64,000 nt of DNA, from positions 12,671,840 through 12,735,839 of the forward strand of contig CM036630.1 in NCBI GenBank assembly GCA_020746105.1, read 5' to 3'. The DNA is from Trogon surrucura. Taxonomy: Eukaryota > Chordata > Aves > Trogoniformes > Trogonidae. The first letter of the stretch is position 1, and the number at the start of each line of letters is the position of its first letter. Positions 49,301 through 60,913 of this stretch are shown piece by piece. The notes beneath the pieces are model-generated. The model did not search any database. It had not been told where the DNA came from and was given only the letters and a program-made list of their open reading frames with translations. The translations under genes and the position numbers were made by a program.

Positions 49301-52300
49301 TCTGCCCACTGAGGCAGAGGCCAGGCCGAGCCCACACATCAAGCACAGCTGATGCAACCCAGTCAGGGGCTTTTCTATGCAGCCACGGAGTGCACTGCGA
49401 AGGGCAGACTCCTGCCACGCTGCCCCAACACACAGATGCCCCTACTTGGGTCCTGCTCCACCTGCACCCACTAAAATGACACTTTGGTCCCTTGAAGCCT
49501 GCAAACATCTCTTCACCACAGCTGTTCTCACACTGGGACAGTGTCCTGCAGCAAGACCCAGAGGGAAGGCAGGGGACAATTCCATATGGCCATGGGTCAC
49601 AGAGAGGGAAGACAGGTTGTGCCCTGAGGACTATGCCCACCAGATCCTGCCTTACCTTTCTTCTTCTGAGCTGACTTCTGGTTGTCATCATCACCATTCT
49701 TCTCCTCCCCAGACTCATCCGATTTGGTTTTCAGGCTCTCTTTACCATCACTCCCATCCCCTTTCTCCTGCTCTTTCATGTCTTTCTTGACAGGCAGTTT
49801 TCGGTGGGGTGGCGCTTTGTGCGGCTGCTAGACACATCAGGGCAGGAAAGATGTGAGAGGTCGGAGAAAAGACGAGCTGGAGGCAGGCACCAGCTGTCCT
49901 GGCAGGAGCAGGAACAGAAGGACCTTGCCCTAGGCTGGATGCATGCCTGCTCCATGCCTCCTGGAGCTGTTCTGCTCCTGGGAAGGGCCTATATCTGCGC
50001 AGGGCAAGGGCCTCTATAGGTGCTGGGAAGAGTCTGAGCTGAGACACAAGCCCCAGGCACAGAAGTTACCAAGATGGACTGACATGGAAGCCTGGCGCTC
50101 CTCGATGGGGCGTCCTGCAAGGGACCAGACTGCCCCAGTGGCAAAAGGGTGAGTGACCCTCACACTCTGACAGGCAGCCAGGAGCTGCCAAAGTAGCATC
50201 CAAAAATAGGCAGGTTTCAACGACACCCATATCCATAGCAGGAGAGGAAGGTCATGCCCCTCAGCACACCAACCCTTTCTCGTGCTTTTTCAGGTTCCTC
50301 TGTGCAAGCCTTGACTTTTGCTCAGGCCCCTTCTTGCACTGAGCCGCCCTGAGGAGAGCAGGAACTGCTCTACCTGCTTCACCGAGCCCGAGGAACGAGC
50401 TCTAGCCTCCCAAAATAGCACTCAGGGAGGGAGTCCAACATGCAGAGCAGCCCTAAAAGGAAATCCCCTGCACGCTATTCCTGGCTGCCTCCAGCACTGA
50501 CACTCAGGACCCCACGAGGCCTGGTTCAGCCAGCGCTCCCAGTGCTGCAGCAGGATGGGGAGGTCTGCAAGGGTCTTATACTGCTCACTGGAATGATTCC
50601 GTGTTCTCACCTGGACGCTCTTGTGGGCTATTTCTCCAGGTGTTGGCCAATTTGTGGCATCACCGAAGTCACCAACCTTGTATCCAAAGAAAAATGGCTC
50701 GTTAGTGCACAAGCTGTGGGTGCCATTCCCCGCACCAGCAACCAGAAGCCCTTCCAGCCACAGTCACCACCACTGCTGTCCTGCAGACAGCTGTCCCCAG
50801 GAGGTTGGGGAGTGACAACCAAGCTGCATATATACAGCCCCTCTCCCCACTCAAGCAGTGCCCCTGAGTTAATCTCACATAACTGCAGTCAAGGTTATGT
50901 CTATCATGGACTGTAATGAGGCTGCCACCAGCCCCGTGAGCTACCAGCCTCCCAGCTCCCACCCAGCTTTTTGCCCCCGCAGCAGCATTTGTCATCAAGC
51001 CACCTGAGGTAACTCAATCACAGGCACCGTCCCTTGGGCTGGAGAAGCACACAGCTTTCAGCATCCTAAATCCACCTTAAGCAGCTATATCCCATTAAAG
51101 AAGGTGCCTCCACCTAGTGACAAGTTACAGCCAGGCACAGCTCCTGGGTGCCCAACTGCAACCAAGGGCTGGCAACAAGAAAGCAAGGGAACATGTAGCA
51201 GAACTGGTAGGAAAATTCAAGCAGGTCTCTGATGGTGATTGAAGCTCCATTGTTCCAGATCCCTCACGGCCCCATAGTGGACAACCAGTCCCACCAGACC
51301 TGGCCACTACCATAATTTCTACCTCCTCCAGGTTTCAGAGAGGACCTACAGGACAGAGAGGCAAGAACCCAACAACTGCCCAGGCACATGATGAATCTTG
51401 GCTGGGCACCGAGTTTAAGATTATCTGGGCACAGAAACTCGTCCTTGAGGGGTTACTACTTCTAAATCCATTTGTAGGGACCAAGGCCTCTGTGAAACCA
51501 CACCTCTACATTCAAGTGCCATGCTCCTCTCCCCATGAGGTAGGCTTCCTGGGAAAACCACCTCCAGCGCAGGACTACACCTGTTTCAGATAGGATCACC
51601 CTCCAACCCCAAGGCCCTCCACTCCCTGAAATGGAACAGTTAAGGAAAGTCGTATCAAGATTCAGGTGAGTCTTCACTGTCTTCTGGAAGCAAACACCAA
51701 GAGCCCATGTCCTTAGCTGTGCCCCAGCTGCATGCAACATCCTCAAAAGCAACTGTCCCTCTATCACATGTTGATGCCCTGGAACAGATTGCCCTGGTTC
51801 CTCCACAGGAGTTGCTTTGTTCAGAAGCAATTACCCCGGCTCTCCATGTGCCAGTAAAGAACAAATTGCACAGAGAAGAAAGGACCTGTGGACACACCAC
51901 TCTGTCACACCACCGCCCCATCTGCACTGCAAAGCATGGCACTGGCTAAGCCCATGAGGACTTGGGGTGTCCTTGGGATGGGGGGAGAGGCTTTCCACAT
52001 CCAGAACTGTGCTCCAAGTACCTCCTTGTGAGAGAGGAGGTGACAAGGTCTGCTCTGGTCTTGCTGGGCAGAAAACTAGTCCAGGCAGCATGCAAGACCA
52101 TTAAAACACTGAGGAGGAGATGGACAATCAGGATGTCTTCCTCTTGCGCGTGCAAGTAGCCTGACCAGCACATCAATCCCTCTACAATCAGGCTTGCTAA
52201 GGCAGCAGCGTGCTCATCACACCCTAAAGACGCTCACACAAGGTCAACAACTGCACCAGAAGCTGGTGGGCCAACGAGGAAGACAGTGGGCACGGCCTTA

Positions 52301-52363
52301 CCTTGCTTCCTTTCCGCTGTCTTGGGTTGGCAGCCCTCACCACTTTTGCAGGAGTTGTATGTT
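40321..52363 (-). CDS. LARP1: LARP1, La-related protein 1 (18 exons, 5'-partial)
   Basis: mTORC1-controlled RNA-binding repressor and stabiliser of 5'TOP mRNAs, cytoplasmic. Exons in transcript order: 52363-52302, 50676-50611, 49827-49656, 49046-48915, 48718-48575, 47906-47744, 47457-47313, 47108-46934, 46048-45879, 45576-45217, 44023-43900, 43468-43263, 43166-43060, 42674-42523, 42236-42092, 41855-41746, 41230-41103, 40542-40321 (stop TAG). All phases join, giving 926 residues plus a partial first codon. Human LARP1 is 1096 residues, so about 170 N-terminal residues lie off the right edge. In order: a basic/acidic Lys-Glu-rich stretch, an RG box, the La motif (window residues about 225-315), the [12 protein letters not shown] segment, and C-terminal DM15 repeats (about 700-850), then a Ser/Gln-rich tail. 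LARP1 rather than LARP1B is supported by the overall match and by the FAXDC2 neighbour. Confidence 0.96.
41103..42674 (-). other. LARP1: Exons encoding the LARP1 DM15 cap-binding region
   Basis: Five exons (42674-42523, 42236-42092, 41855-41746, 41230-41103 and the start of the last exon) encode the three helical hairpin DM15 repeats. These begin near [20 protein letters not shown], continue through [14 protein letters not shown] and [18 protein letters not shown], and end at [18 protein letters not shown]. In human LARP1 this region binds the m7G cap and the first C of TOP mRNAs and so blocks eIF4E. The aromatic-rich YGLE/RFW signatures are intact. Confidence 0.9.
46120..46195 (+). mobile_element. 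CR1 3'-end fragment in a LARP1 intron
   Basis: A short remnant reads GGACTGGATGATCTTTCAAG, then GTCCCTTCCAACC, and ends with a TGTGATTCC tail. This is the last part of the CR1 3' region seen in full at 31355-31417. It is antisense to LARP1, in the intron upstream of exon 46048-45879. Confidence 0.8.
46934..47906 (-). other. LARP1: Exons encoding the LARP1 La motif
   Basis: Three exons (47906-47744, 47457-47313, 47108-46934) encode the winged-helix La motif. The core runs from [16 protein letters not shown] through [19 protein letters not shown] to [18 protein letters not shown], followed by [14 protein letters not shown]. The aromatic residues expected of La motifs (YYF, FFL, F in GFLP) are present. 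In the family this module binds RNA 3' ends and poly(A). Confidence 0.92.
48575..48660 (-). other. LARP1: RG-repeat box in LARP1
   Basis: The end of exon 48718-48575 encodes about eight consecutive Arg-Gly pairs after RGTF. Such RG boxes bind RNA and are targets of arginine methyltransferases. All six arginine codons occur in and just before the run, so the repeat is kept at the protein level rather than by recent DNA slippage. Confidence 0.9.
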
Positions 52364-53339
52364 CTGCAAAAGAAGAGGAAAACTGTTAAAACACAGCTGA
52401 GGGCTGTGGAAGTGTTTGCTCTGGAGGAAAACAAGCCAGCTTGCTTTGCTCAGCAAGGAGGGTTAAGAGAAAAAGATGAACAGAAAACCAGGGTCTCAGA
52501 AGGGCCTCATCAAGAACGTGATCTGCTGTTAGGCACAGCAAAATAAATACGCCCTTGAACAGGCAAGGCCCATCACCGCACCGATGTGGCCCGCTGTCCC
52601 CAGAGAGCAGCGAGGGATCTGACAGAGGGACACAGAAGCCAGCAGGGCACAGGTGCTGCTGGTCTTGCATTTTGGTCATCAGTGCATCCCAGCACAGGAC
52701 AGCAAGTTCACAAGGAAAGTACAGAGACAGGGAGCCAGATCTGGAAAGTGCCTAAATTCTGCTACAGCCAAAAGTCTTCCGGCACGTGACTGCTCCTGGG
52801 GTGTTCTAACACAGCAGAGTACAGTGGCTGGGGTTCACACCACCATGGACCTCACTCAAGACCCAAGGCAAGCCAAGAGCGCAGCCCCATCATGCCCTTC
52901 CGTGGCTCCTGCTCACACACCACCTCCTTACAAAAAGAAATTTGACTTTTCTCCCTCCCAGGTTTGGCTGCAAGGTCTCTGATCACGAACAGGCTTACAC
53001 AGAGTCCAAAAGAGCTGCTGCCTAACAGAAATTATGCCTGCAAGGATCACGTAAAAAAGGTTTCCTCCCCAAAAACAGTGCTCCACAGGGAGAGAAAAGC
53101 CCACCATAGCCCCTGCCTCGAGAGGCAGCCTGTGCCACGCACCATGCACCCAGCAAAAGCAAGCATTTCTGCTGACTCCAACACCTTCATTTCAAAGAAA
53201 AGCACCCCAGACTAGAGCGGTGGGTGAGAGCTGAAGAAAAGAACCCCAAGACACGTCAAGAGGCGATTTGGGGATGCCCCAGGAAACACCCTGAATAGCC
53301 TGCCCAGCTTCACTCAAAGCTGGCTTTGATCTCCTGCGT

Positions 53340-53410
53340 ACGGTAGGACAACTTTGCCTAGATGATCAAAAATGGTTCCCTTCCTGGCCTTGAAAACCGT
53401 GATTCATCCT
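53340..53410 (+). mobile_element. Possible decayed CR1 3'-end remnant
   Basis: CCTAGATGATCAAAAATGG, then TTCCCTTCCTGGCCTTG and CCGTGATTC, has the order of the CR1 3' end with many differences. It could be chance. Confidence 0.35.
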
Positions 53411-54343
53411 GCCAGCCCAGCCTTGCTGAGAGCTGGAGGCTTTGAAGTGCCAACAAGGCAGAGTCAGACATGGCAGTACAGAGCCACATGCACTCCCCTT
53501 TCCTGGTTCCCTTCTCTAAAGGCTCCTGCACCGGGATTTCACCTACTGGTGAGCCCAAGCTCTCAGTTAGATCCCTGAACCCTCCCCTTTACCCCAGAGT
53601 TCTTCCAGCCCATCTGCACTGCCTCCCCCATGAGCAGCAGCAGTCCCATGTGTCCCTCATTTATGCCACATGCAACTCATTGAGAATCCTTGCTCCATGG
53701 CACAAAGCTTGCCACAAGGCTTTTAAACTTTCCTTCTAGTGTAGGAAGAACAAGCGCTTTCAAAAACAGCCCCTAAAATCCTCCACTCAACACCCACAGA
53801 TGTCACCAACTAAATATAGCTTGAAAAGGCACTGAGTGCTACAGCACAAACCCACAGCCAGCCCGGTATTCCACAGGTATGGAGTATCCCTGCCCGCTCC
53901 CACAGTGCTGACATGCCCAGAACTATGGAAAAAAAATAGCTGAACTTGCTCTGCAGCCTCATTAGGCATCAATCTCTCTGGCTGGGGGAGAGCAGGACTC
54001 CCTCTCTCACTATGAGCATCCCACCTGCTTTCACCACACTGCAGCCCCAGGATTCCTGGCAATGGCATCCAATCCTTTCCTCCAGCTGAGGAGCCTCACA
54101 GCCATAAATATTCATTTGCTTTTTGAGGGACCAAAGAGAGGCCTCTCACAAACTCTAGCGAAAGAAGGCACAGGGGCACAGCCTGCTTGGGCGGGTGCCA
54201 CTGACTCCATCGCCTTTGCGGGATAGGGAGGAGATTATTTGAAACAAGTTCTGCTGCTTTCCTTATCTGCAAGATAGGAACAGGGATCCCTTATCTAGCT
54301 GAGGTGCTGAGAAGACTAGCATTTGCAGAGCGCTGCAGAAGAC

Positions 54344-54380
54344 AAAACACAAAGCAAAGCAAAGCAGAGCAGAGCAGAGT
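54344..54380 (+). repeat. (AAAGC/AGAGC)n short tandem repeat
   Basis: About seven pentamer units, AAAGC passing into AGAGC, within the LARP1 5' intron. Confidence 0.75.
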
Positions 54381-57300
54381 GCTGCAGCCCAGCAGGGAAG
54401 CTGCTCTAGAGGGAGAGCAGCCAGGGCAGTGCATGCACCTCTCTCCAGGATGGACAGAGCCGAGATCTGCAAGTCATGGCAGAAACTGCTCAGAGCAAGG
54501 CAGGGGACCGAGGGGGTGTGACCCTGCTAGCAGACAGACAGACACACCACTGCAGAGCCAAGAACCACGGGAGCAAGAAGCTGCGCACGCCTGGCAGCCT
54601 CCAGGGCATGCCAGTCTAACCAAGGGCCCTTCAGCAGTTCTATACATCAAGCTCCTGGACATTAAACCCTGAACTGCTCTTCAAGTTCCCTTGCAGAGAC
54701 CCTAATATTTAACCATAATATTTAAAAATACCAAAGCCAAATCCAACCCACACAAAACACATTTAGGCAACTCAGGTGCTCAGGCTTAACAAGAAAACTT
54801 TCCTAAGAGGGCTTCAACACATCCCATGGTGGTGCACAGCTGCAAGGACACCCTGCCAAACCCCACCACAGGAAAAACCTTTGCCACTCTTATCAATGCA
54901 GGAAACAGGGAGCAAGTGGGTGCTGCTCAGCCCTGCACAGGGGCTCATGACAAGGCGTGCTAGCAAGGGGTACCAGGTACTGCCCTGGTTGGGAGCAGAG
55001 CCCTTAAAAGCTGCTGACAGGTATCTTGGACTTCCAGCACTTCACAAACCTCCTTTTGCATTTATTTGGTGGCAGAAAGCAATTTTCAGTTGCACTGCCC
55101 TTCCCCCAAGAAAAAACAGGGCTCCTCCGTGTGAGGGGACAGCCAAACCAGCTGCAGCCAGGAGCCAGGGCTCTAGTGGTGGGACACTGGCAATGGGACA
55201 GCAGGCAGGGAAGGTAGGAGCAGGTTTGCCTGCAGCTACTAAGCAGATGCTGGCACAGCTAGGAACAGAAAAGCACTGGCTCCCCAATGCACCCTGCGAG
55301 CACCAAGAAGGGCAAGGCTGCACAGGCACCTTGTGCTCTCCTTTCAGCCCACAACTGGCTACAGCACAGCAGCCCTTGAGGTGGGAAGCTCACAGAGGCA
55401 TCCAGGTGAGCAAACTCCTTGTACCTGGAAGGAGAAGAGCTGTCGCACAAGGATCAGAGAGCCAGGGCAACAGCAGCTTCCACAGCTAGAAGTGCCCCAC
55501 TGCCACCCCTGAGAGGGACATGTGTCACAGAACCCCCGAGTTCAGCCTAGGAGATGTGTTTACTGTCTTACCTTGGAAAAAATCACACCTAACACTTGCC
55601 AGCCCGGCTCTCTGCCTTTTCTTATATCCAATGAAGCTTGCAATGGATTTTTAGAGAAGGCAAATGAAGAGATGGAATCAACCTGTAGGGCTGGGCAGAG
55701 ATACAGTGTTACACTGCAGAAACCTCTGCAAATAGTGCCAGCTCCTGGTGTACCCGTCGTGCAATGCAGACAAGGACTCAGAGCATCTCAGCACCAGCTG
55801 GGACAGCCTCAGAGGGCAACCTGGGCTCCCAGCAGGGACGCAGAGTCTTCAGCTCTGGCATGCTCTGTCCCTGGCACAGCACATCCCTCCTTCCTCAGCA
55901 GCCAAGTCAACAGAAAGAAGCCGGTCTGCCTCTGAGTTGCTCCAGCCCGCAGCCTGGCACCCTGGAGAAACTGCTGACCAAGGTAGTTTTGAAGCCAGGA
56001 GCTCGGACTTTGCACTGGAGAGGCTGAGGCAGGGGTGCATGCTCTATGCTGCAGGTCCTGCTGGGGCTGGAAGAACTGAACTGGTATCCCCAGTTTCCCC
56101 AGAGCCCTGGCAGGAGCCCGAGGGTGCCATGCGGGACAGCCAGCCACATGCCCAGCAATCCAGTGGGATCCACTTCACCACTCGACAGTCTCCGAACAAC
56201 CATCCCTCCTTCCTGGGCTCTATGGGACAGTCCTGGCACACAGAAGGACCACAGCTCAACATCAGCATGGCAGGACACCCACACTGGCAACGCTTCTTCA
56301 AGGTCTCTCCGTAAGAAAGAGCAGCTTGGGCAAGGGTGAGCTGAGCCCTGAGTAGCGTGAGGGTCTGGGCAGGCTGCAAGTGAGGGGGGAATAGTGCCCC
56401 AGACAAAATGACATGGAAAGGGTACTGCACTAGCCCCCTGAGAAAGTAATGGACAGACAGGTATGACAACTTCCGAAGAAAGACAGTAACCATTAGACAG
56501 CTTATGTGGAAGAGGACCGCTACACACATGTGCTATTTGTATATACACACACTGTTCAGGCAGAGAAACAGCCTGGGGATTAGCTGTTTCCCCTGGAGAC
56601 AGGCACCCCCTTCAGAATCTTCCTGGGAGGACAGGAGAGTACCTTCTGGAACACAACACACAGGACAGATGTGGTACCAAAGTGCAAAGCAATTCTCCTA
56701 AGAAACAGGGACCCAGCAGGCAGTCAGCCACAGCCAAGCCCGCCAGGACCCCACTGTGGCTGCAGGAATCCCCTTGCTGGCCCCAAAGGAGACCTCGGGA
56801 GCCAACAGAGAACAGCTGCACAAAGATGTGTCTCCACCTTGCCAACCTGGGAAACTCAGGGCACCAACCCTGTCCCTGTCCTTCTTCTAGGCCTCAAGCA
56901 AGCTCTCTCCCAGTGTGGCCTGATCCACCCCGCAGCAGGGGCAAAACATCGATTCGGAGGCTCCCCTGCGGCACTCACCATTGTCCAAGCACTCAAACTC
57001 CAGGTCTTGTGGTTTGGGCCTGACCAAGCCATCACAGGACACAGCTCGTTAGCTTTATGCCCAACACCACAGCTTTTCCAGATGCAGTTGCAGGATCAGT
57101 CCTGCACGTCAGATGTGACCTGCAAACAACAACAACCTTCCCCCTCCCACCAGCAGCCCACCTGCGGTGGACAGTGATGGAAGGTTTTCCTCGGTGAGAG
57201 GCTGTCTCACAGAGGTCCCCCCTGAAGCGGCAGGCAGAGAAGCCTTGAGGGACAGGCAAATGCTTTCTGCCCACCTCCAGTGGCTACTGCACCTGTTTCT

Positions 57301-60300
57301 ATTCATAAGCAAGAGAGCAGCAGTAGGCAACACACTCTTATTGTAAAGGGGCTGGGAAGCACAAGCAGGCAGGAATGAACCTCAGTCTCCCCAGGGAGCA
57401 ATCTGGTAGCACCTCTGTGTGCAGAGAGGTGCAGATACCCCCAGAGAGCAAGGAGCAGCTTCCACCTCTGCCTGCCTCCCAAGGAGCCACTCCCAGCACC
57501 AGTCTCAGCCACAGATCAGAACTAATGCCAGACCGAGATGGGAAACGCTTGTCTCTGCAACTCCATGCACGAGGTAAAAAGCCTGGGATTTATGGCACTA
57601 ACTGCCTGGCACGCTCAGGTTTTGCTGAAGACATCATGAGGTACATGAAACCAGCAAACCAGGCACGGAGATTGGACATCCCCTAGGTTTGCTACATTTT
57701 ACAGCTCTCCCTCCCGCCAAATCGCAGTTGTAGCTGGAGGTGCATGCATGCAAGCAGAAATCAAGGGAGCTCTGCAACAGCTTTAAATGAAATGTTACCA
57801 CAAGGACCTCTTGCAGCATAAAGGAATCAGTGTCTCCACAACAGGGACTCCCACCCACTCCTGGGGACCGCAGAGAACCACAGCTGGTCCTACTGCTCCC
57901 AACATGTGGTCTCACAGCTGGCAGCACAGCATCTGGCCTTGTTTACAAAGGTATGAGTGATATTTGCAACACTTCTGCAATATCAGAAGTTTCCTGCACA
58001 TGAGAAAACCTTTGCCCATTGGCAATGTCAGAACCAAACAGAAGACTTCAAGCTGCAGGCCTGAGCGGGATACGGGCTTGTAAAGCATGTGGGAAGTCTG
58101 TTCAGCAGAAGGAAGAGACAAGCTGCAGGCACCACGGCTCAAAGCTTTCCAAGCAATTTTCTGCAGCTCCTCAGCACACAGCACCACCTCACAAGCCCTA
58201 CTGTAACAGCAAAAGAAGTGAAGAGCTGCCTATACGTCTCTGCAATGTAAGCTCTGCAACTACTGCAAAGATCATCCACTAAAAATAACTTCAAAAAGGG
58301 CATCTGACAGCTCCACAGAGAGCACAAGAACACTCCCACCTGGGTGTCCTAGGCAGGCTCTGAAAGCTCGAGAGTTTGCCCTGGAAAAGTGCAGGGAGTG
58401 AAGCCAGGAGCACAGGCAGGTTCAACACAGCAGCTGAATACCACTGCCCGGGCAATGCCATAACAGGCTGGGAGTGTGGGCACCTGAGTCACATTCCCAG
58501 ATCTTCAAACCCTCACGTTCCTCGGCTGATACTCCCAAGAGAGCTCCTGAGTAGGAAGAGGTAAAGCAGCTCACAACACTGGCAGAGCCTGCCCCTCTGC
58601 TCACAGCACCCAGATCTTCAGAGCGAGCAGGGGCACCACATGTAACGCAGCCCTGGTCACAGCCCACCCACAGCCAGCTTTGTAAATGTACGTAACTATT
58701 AAAAGCTCTGAACACACAGGTTATCTGTAGAGTTTGATTTTTATTTCCAGGGCAGATATGGGGCAGGAAGGGTCTGGACTTACCCAAGATGCATAACTTT
58801 CCTCCCTGCAGCCTCTCGATCCAAGACAGAAATGCTTCAACTTGCAGCCAAGCTACACTCCAAAAGGAGCAGGTTAAGAAATGCCGACAGGCATTTCTAA
58901 CGTTAACAGTGTCAGCGAGGGCACTGTGGATTCTTCCTGGCACAGCCAGCTACTATTAAAGGTAGCAAATGAACTCTCTCAAGGGCGAGTGACATCTTTC
59001 CACCACCTTTTGAAGCAGCGCTCTTCCCCGAAGAGGATTTCTAGGAAACTTTTGACACTCGATCCACATTCACATCACTGCACTGATCCCCGAGACACCT
59101 GGCTCGTGCAGAATGAGACACCACACAATCCCTCCCAGTTTTCTAAGCAGAACCGAGCATTAAACAAAGGGGTCTCTGCTGCAAAAAAACAGTGGTTCCC
59201 TGACCTAAAGCTGGGGACGCAGACAAGGTCACACGGCTGCACAGACTCCAGAAACTGTCAAACTGAGGGAGCTGGGCTGGCTCAGGCCCCCAAAATTACT
59301 GAGCCACCTTGCTCTCCCTGAGCATGCAGAAATACATCACACCTGCAGGAGAGGCTGCTCCAGCACCACTGCCTGCCCTGGCTTGTCTGGTGCAGACAAG
59401 TCTCTAGCCGGCAGAGCACTGAGCCAGCAATTCCTCTGCCATCACAGAAGCGAGAAAAGCCTCCAAGGACACCTGCAAACGCTCCATCAGATAAAATGGT
59501 TCAGTGAGAGGGGCTGGAAAAGCCAGCAGTGTTCCTGGTCAAACGCCACGTCGGTCCATCACGGGCAGACTGGGGCCCCTGAGAACAGGCATGAGTTGAT
59601 CCAGCTGCTGCACAGGGCAGCAAGGTGCAGCAAGGACACCTCGGCCATGGGAGAGGAGGGCAGCCAAGCCAAGGCTGCAGGGACCTGGGGCACACAGGCA
59701 GGCCAAGCCCTGGAAGAGCCAGAGGGTAAGGCTTTCCTCCAAACCAGCTCGGAGACCAGATGATAGTTCATCACCCCCAAAAAAAGGAAAAAAAAAACAA
59801 AAAACCAGCAGTGAGGGGGAGAGGGAGGGGTGACACAAGCAGGAACTACAGGATAACAAGGACAGACATACAAGGCACGGCAGGACTCATAACTCCTTAT
59901 AAAAGGTAGCAAAAAAAGAAACCGACAACAACCCAACCCACTCACCTTCAGGGGCAACTGATCTGCAAATTAAAGGGGGGTGTCCACCCTCCAGAAGGAA
60001 CCAGAAGCAGTTTCCTCCACTCCTGCTTACTGCACTGGTCTGCTTGTTCTGTCAGGTTCTAATGAAAAGCTAGTTAACAGTTAATTATTACCCATTCAGA
60101 CACACGATCCCCCATCCCCTATTCTGACCGACTGCTGGCCAGGAGGGATAAGACAGTCACGTGATACAAAAATCCCAGCCTTATGAAAGCACGGGCAACT
60201 ATATATAGTTGGAAAAACGATGACCTAGCGAGCCTGTCCCTCCCTAGCCCCCCCTTAGAGAAGCCGACCTGTCACCTCCGGAGATCCTACCTCCATGGCA

Positions 60301-60700
60301 TCTGGAGAGTCCCTCATTCAGCCAGGAGCTCTAACACCGAGATGGGGACAACTGGCACAGGAGTGAGCACAGGAGTGACCCTGGCGTGCGTGCACACATA
60401 TGGTGTGTCCTGGCGGAGGGGTGGTCAAACCAGCCTGCAGCCCTGGCAGGGGGAACTTCCCTTCCCCATCCTCAGCACAGTAGGTCACCTTGCCAGTAAC
60501 AAAAGCTGATAAGCACCAAGAGCAACAAACAGGGCCCAGCCCAAGGTCCTGGAGCTTATCTTGAAAGCAGGAGGCACAGGGGGAACCTGACCAGTACACG
60601 GCTAGTGCTGAGCAGTGATGCTCCAGTTGCCAGCCTCTGCACGCCCAGGGCTGGTGATGCTTAGAGCCAGCGACAGGAGTTTGCCTCGCCTGGATCAGGC

Positions 60701-60778
60701 CACCCCTCCTGAGAGGGAGCGAGGCAGCCATGCAGAGGTCACCCCTCTGGAGAGGGAGCGAGGCAGCCATGCAGAGGT
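60701..60778 (+). repeat. Two-copy 39-bp tandem duplication
   Basis: Copies at 60701-60739 and 60740-60778 differ at only about two positions (CTCCTG versus CTCTGG). The core is GAGAGGGAGCGAGGCAGCC. It lies in the LARP1 5' intron and is followed by a CA stretch. Confidence 0.9.
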
Positions 60779-60877
60779 CACACACACAAGAAAAGGTTGC
60801 AGAAAAAAAGTGTGTGGCAACAAAAGCCAAGAGCATCATGCGCTCCCCCTCCCGCTGTGGTGGAAGAGCTTCAAAGG

Positions 60878-60913
60878 AGAGAAAAAAAAAAACAAAAAAA
60901 AAACAAAAAAAAA
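60878..60913 (+). repeat. A-rich tract
   Basis: Three runs of nine to ten A separated by single C. A similar tract occurs at 59777-59803. Neither has a recognisable retroposon body next to it. Confidence 0.8.

Noticed and set aside
55907..56548. 213-codon reverse-strand ORF in the LARP1 5' intron
   Set aside because: An overlapping frame is equally open and there is no similarity to LARP1 N-terminal sequence. Most likely chance in GC-rich intron DNA.
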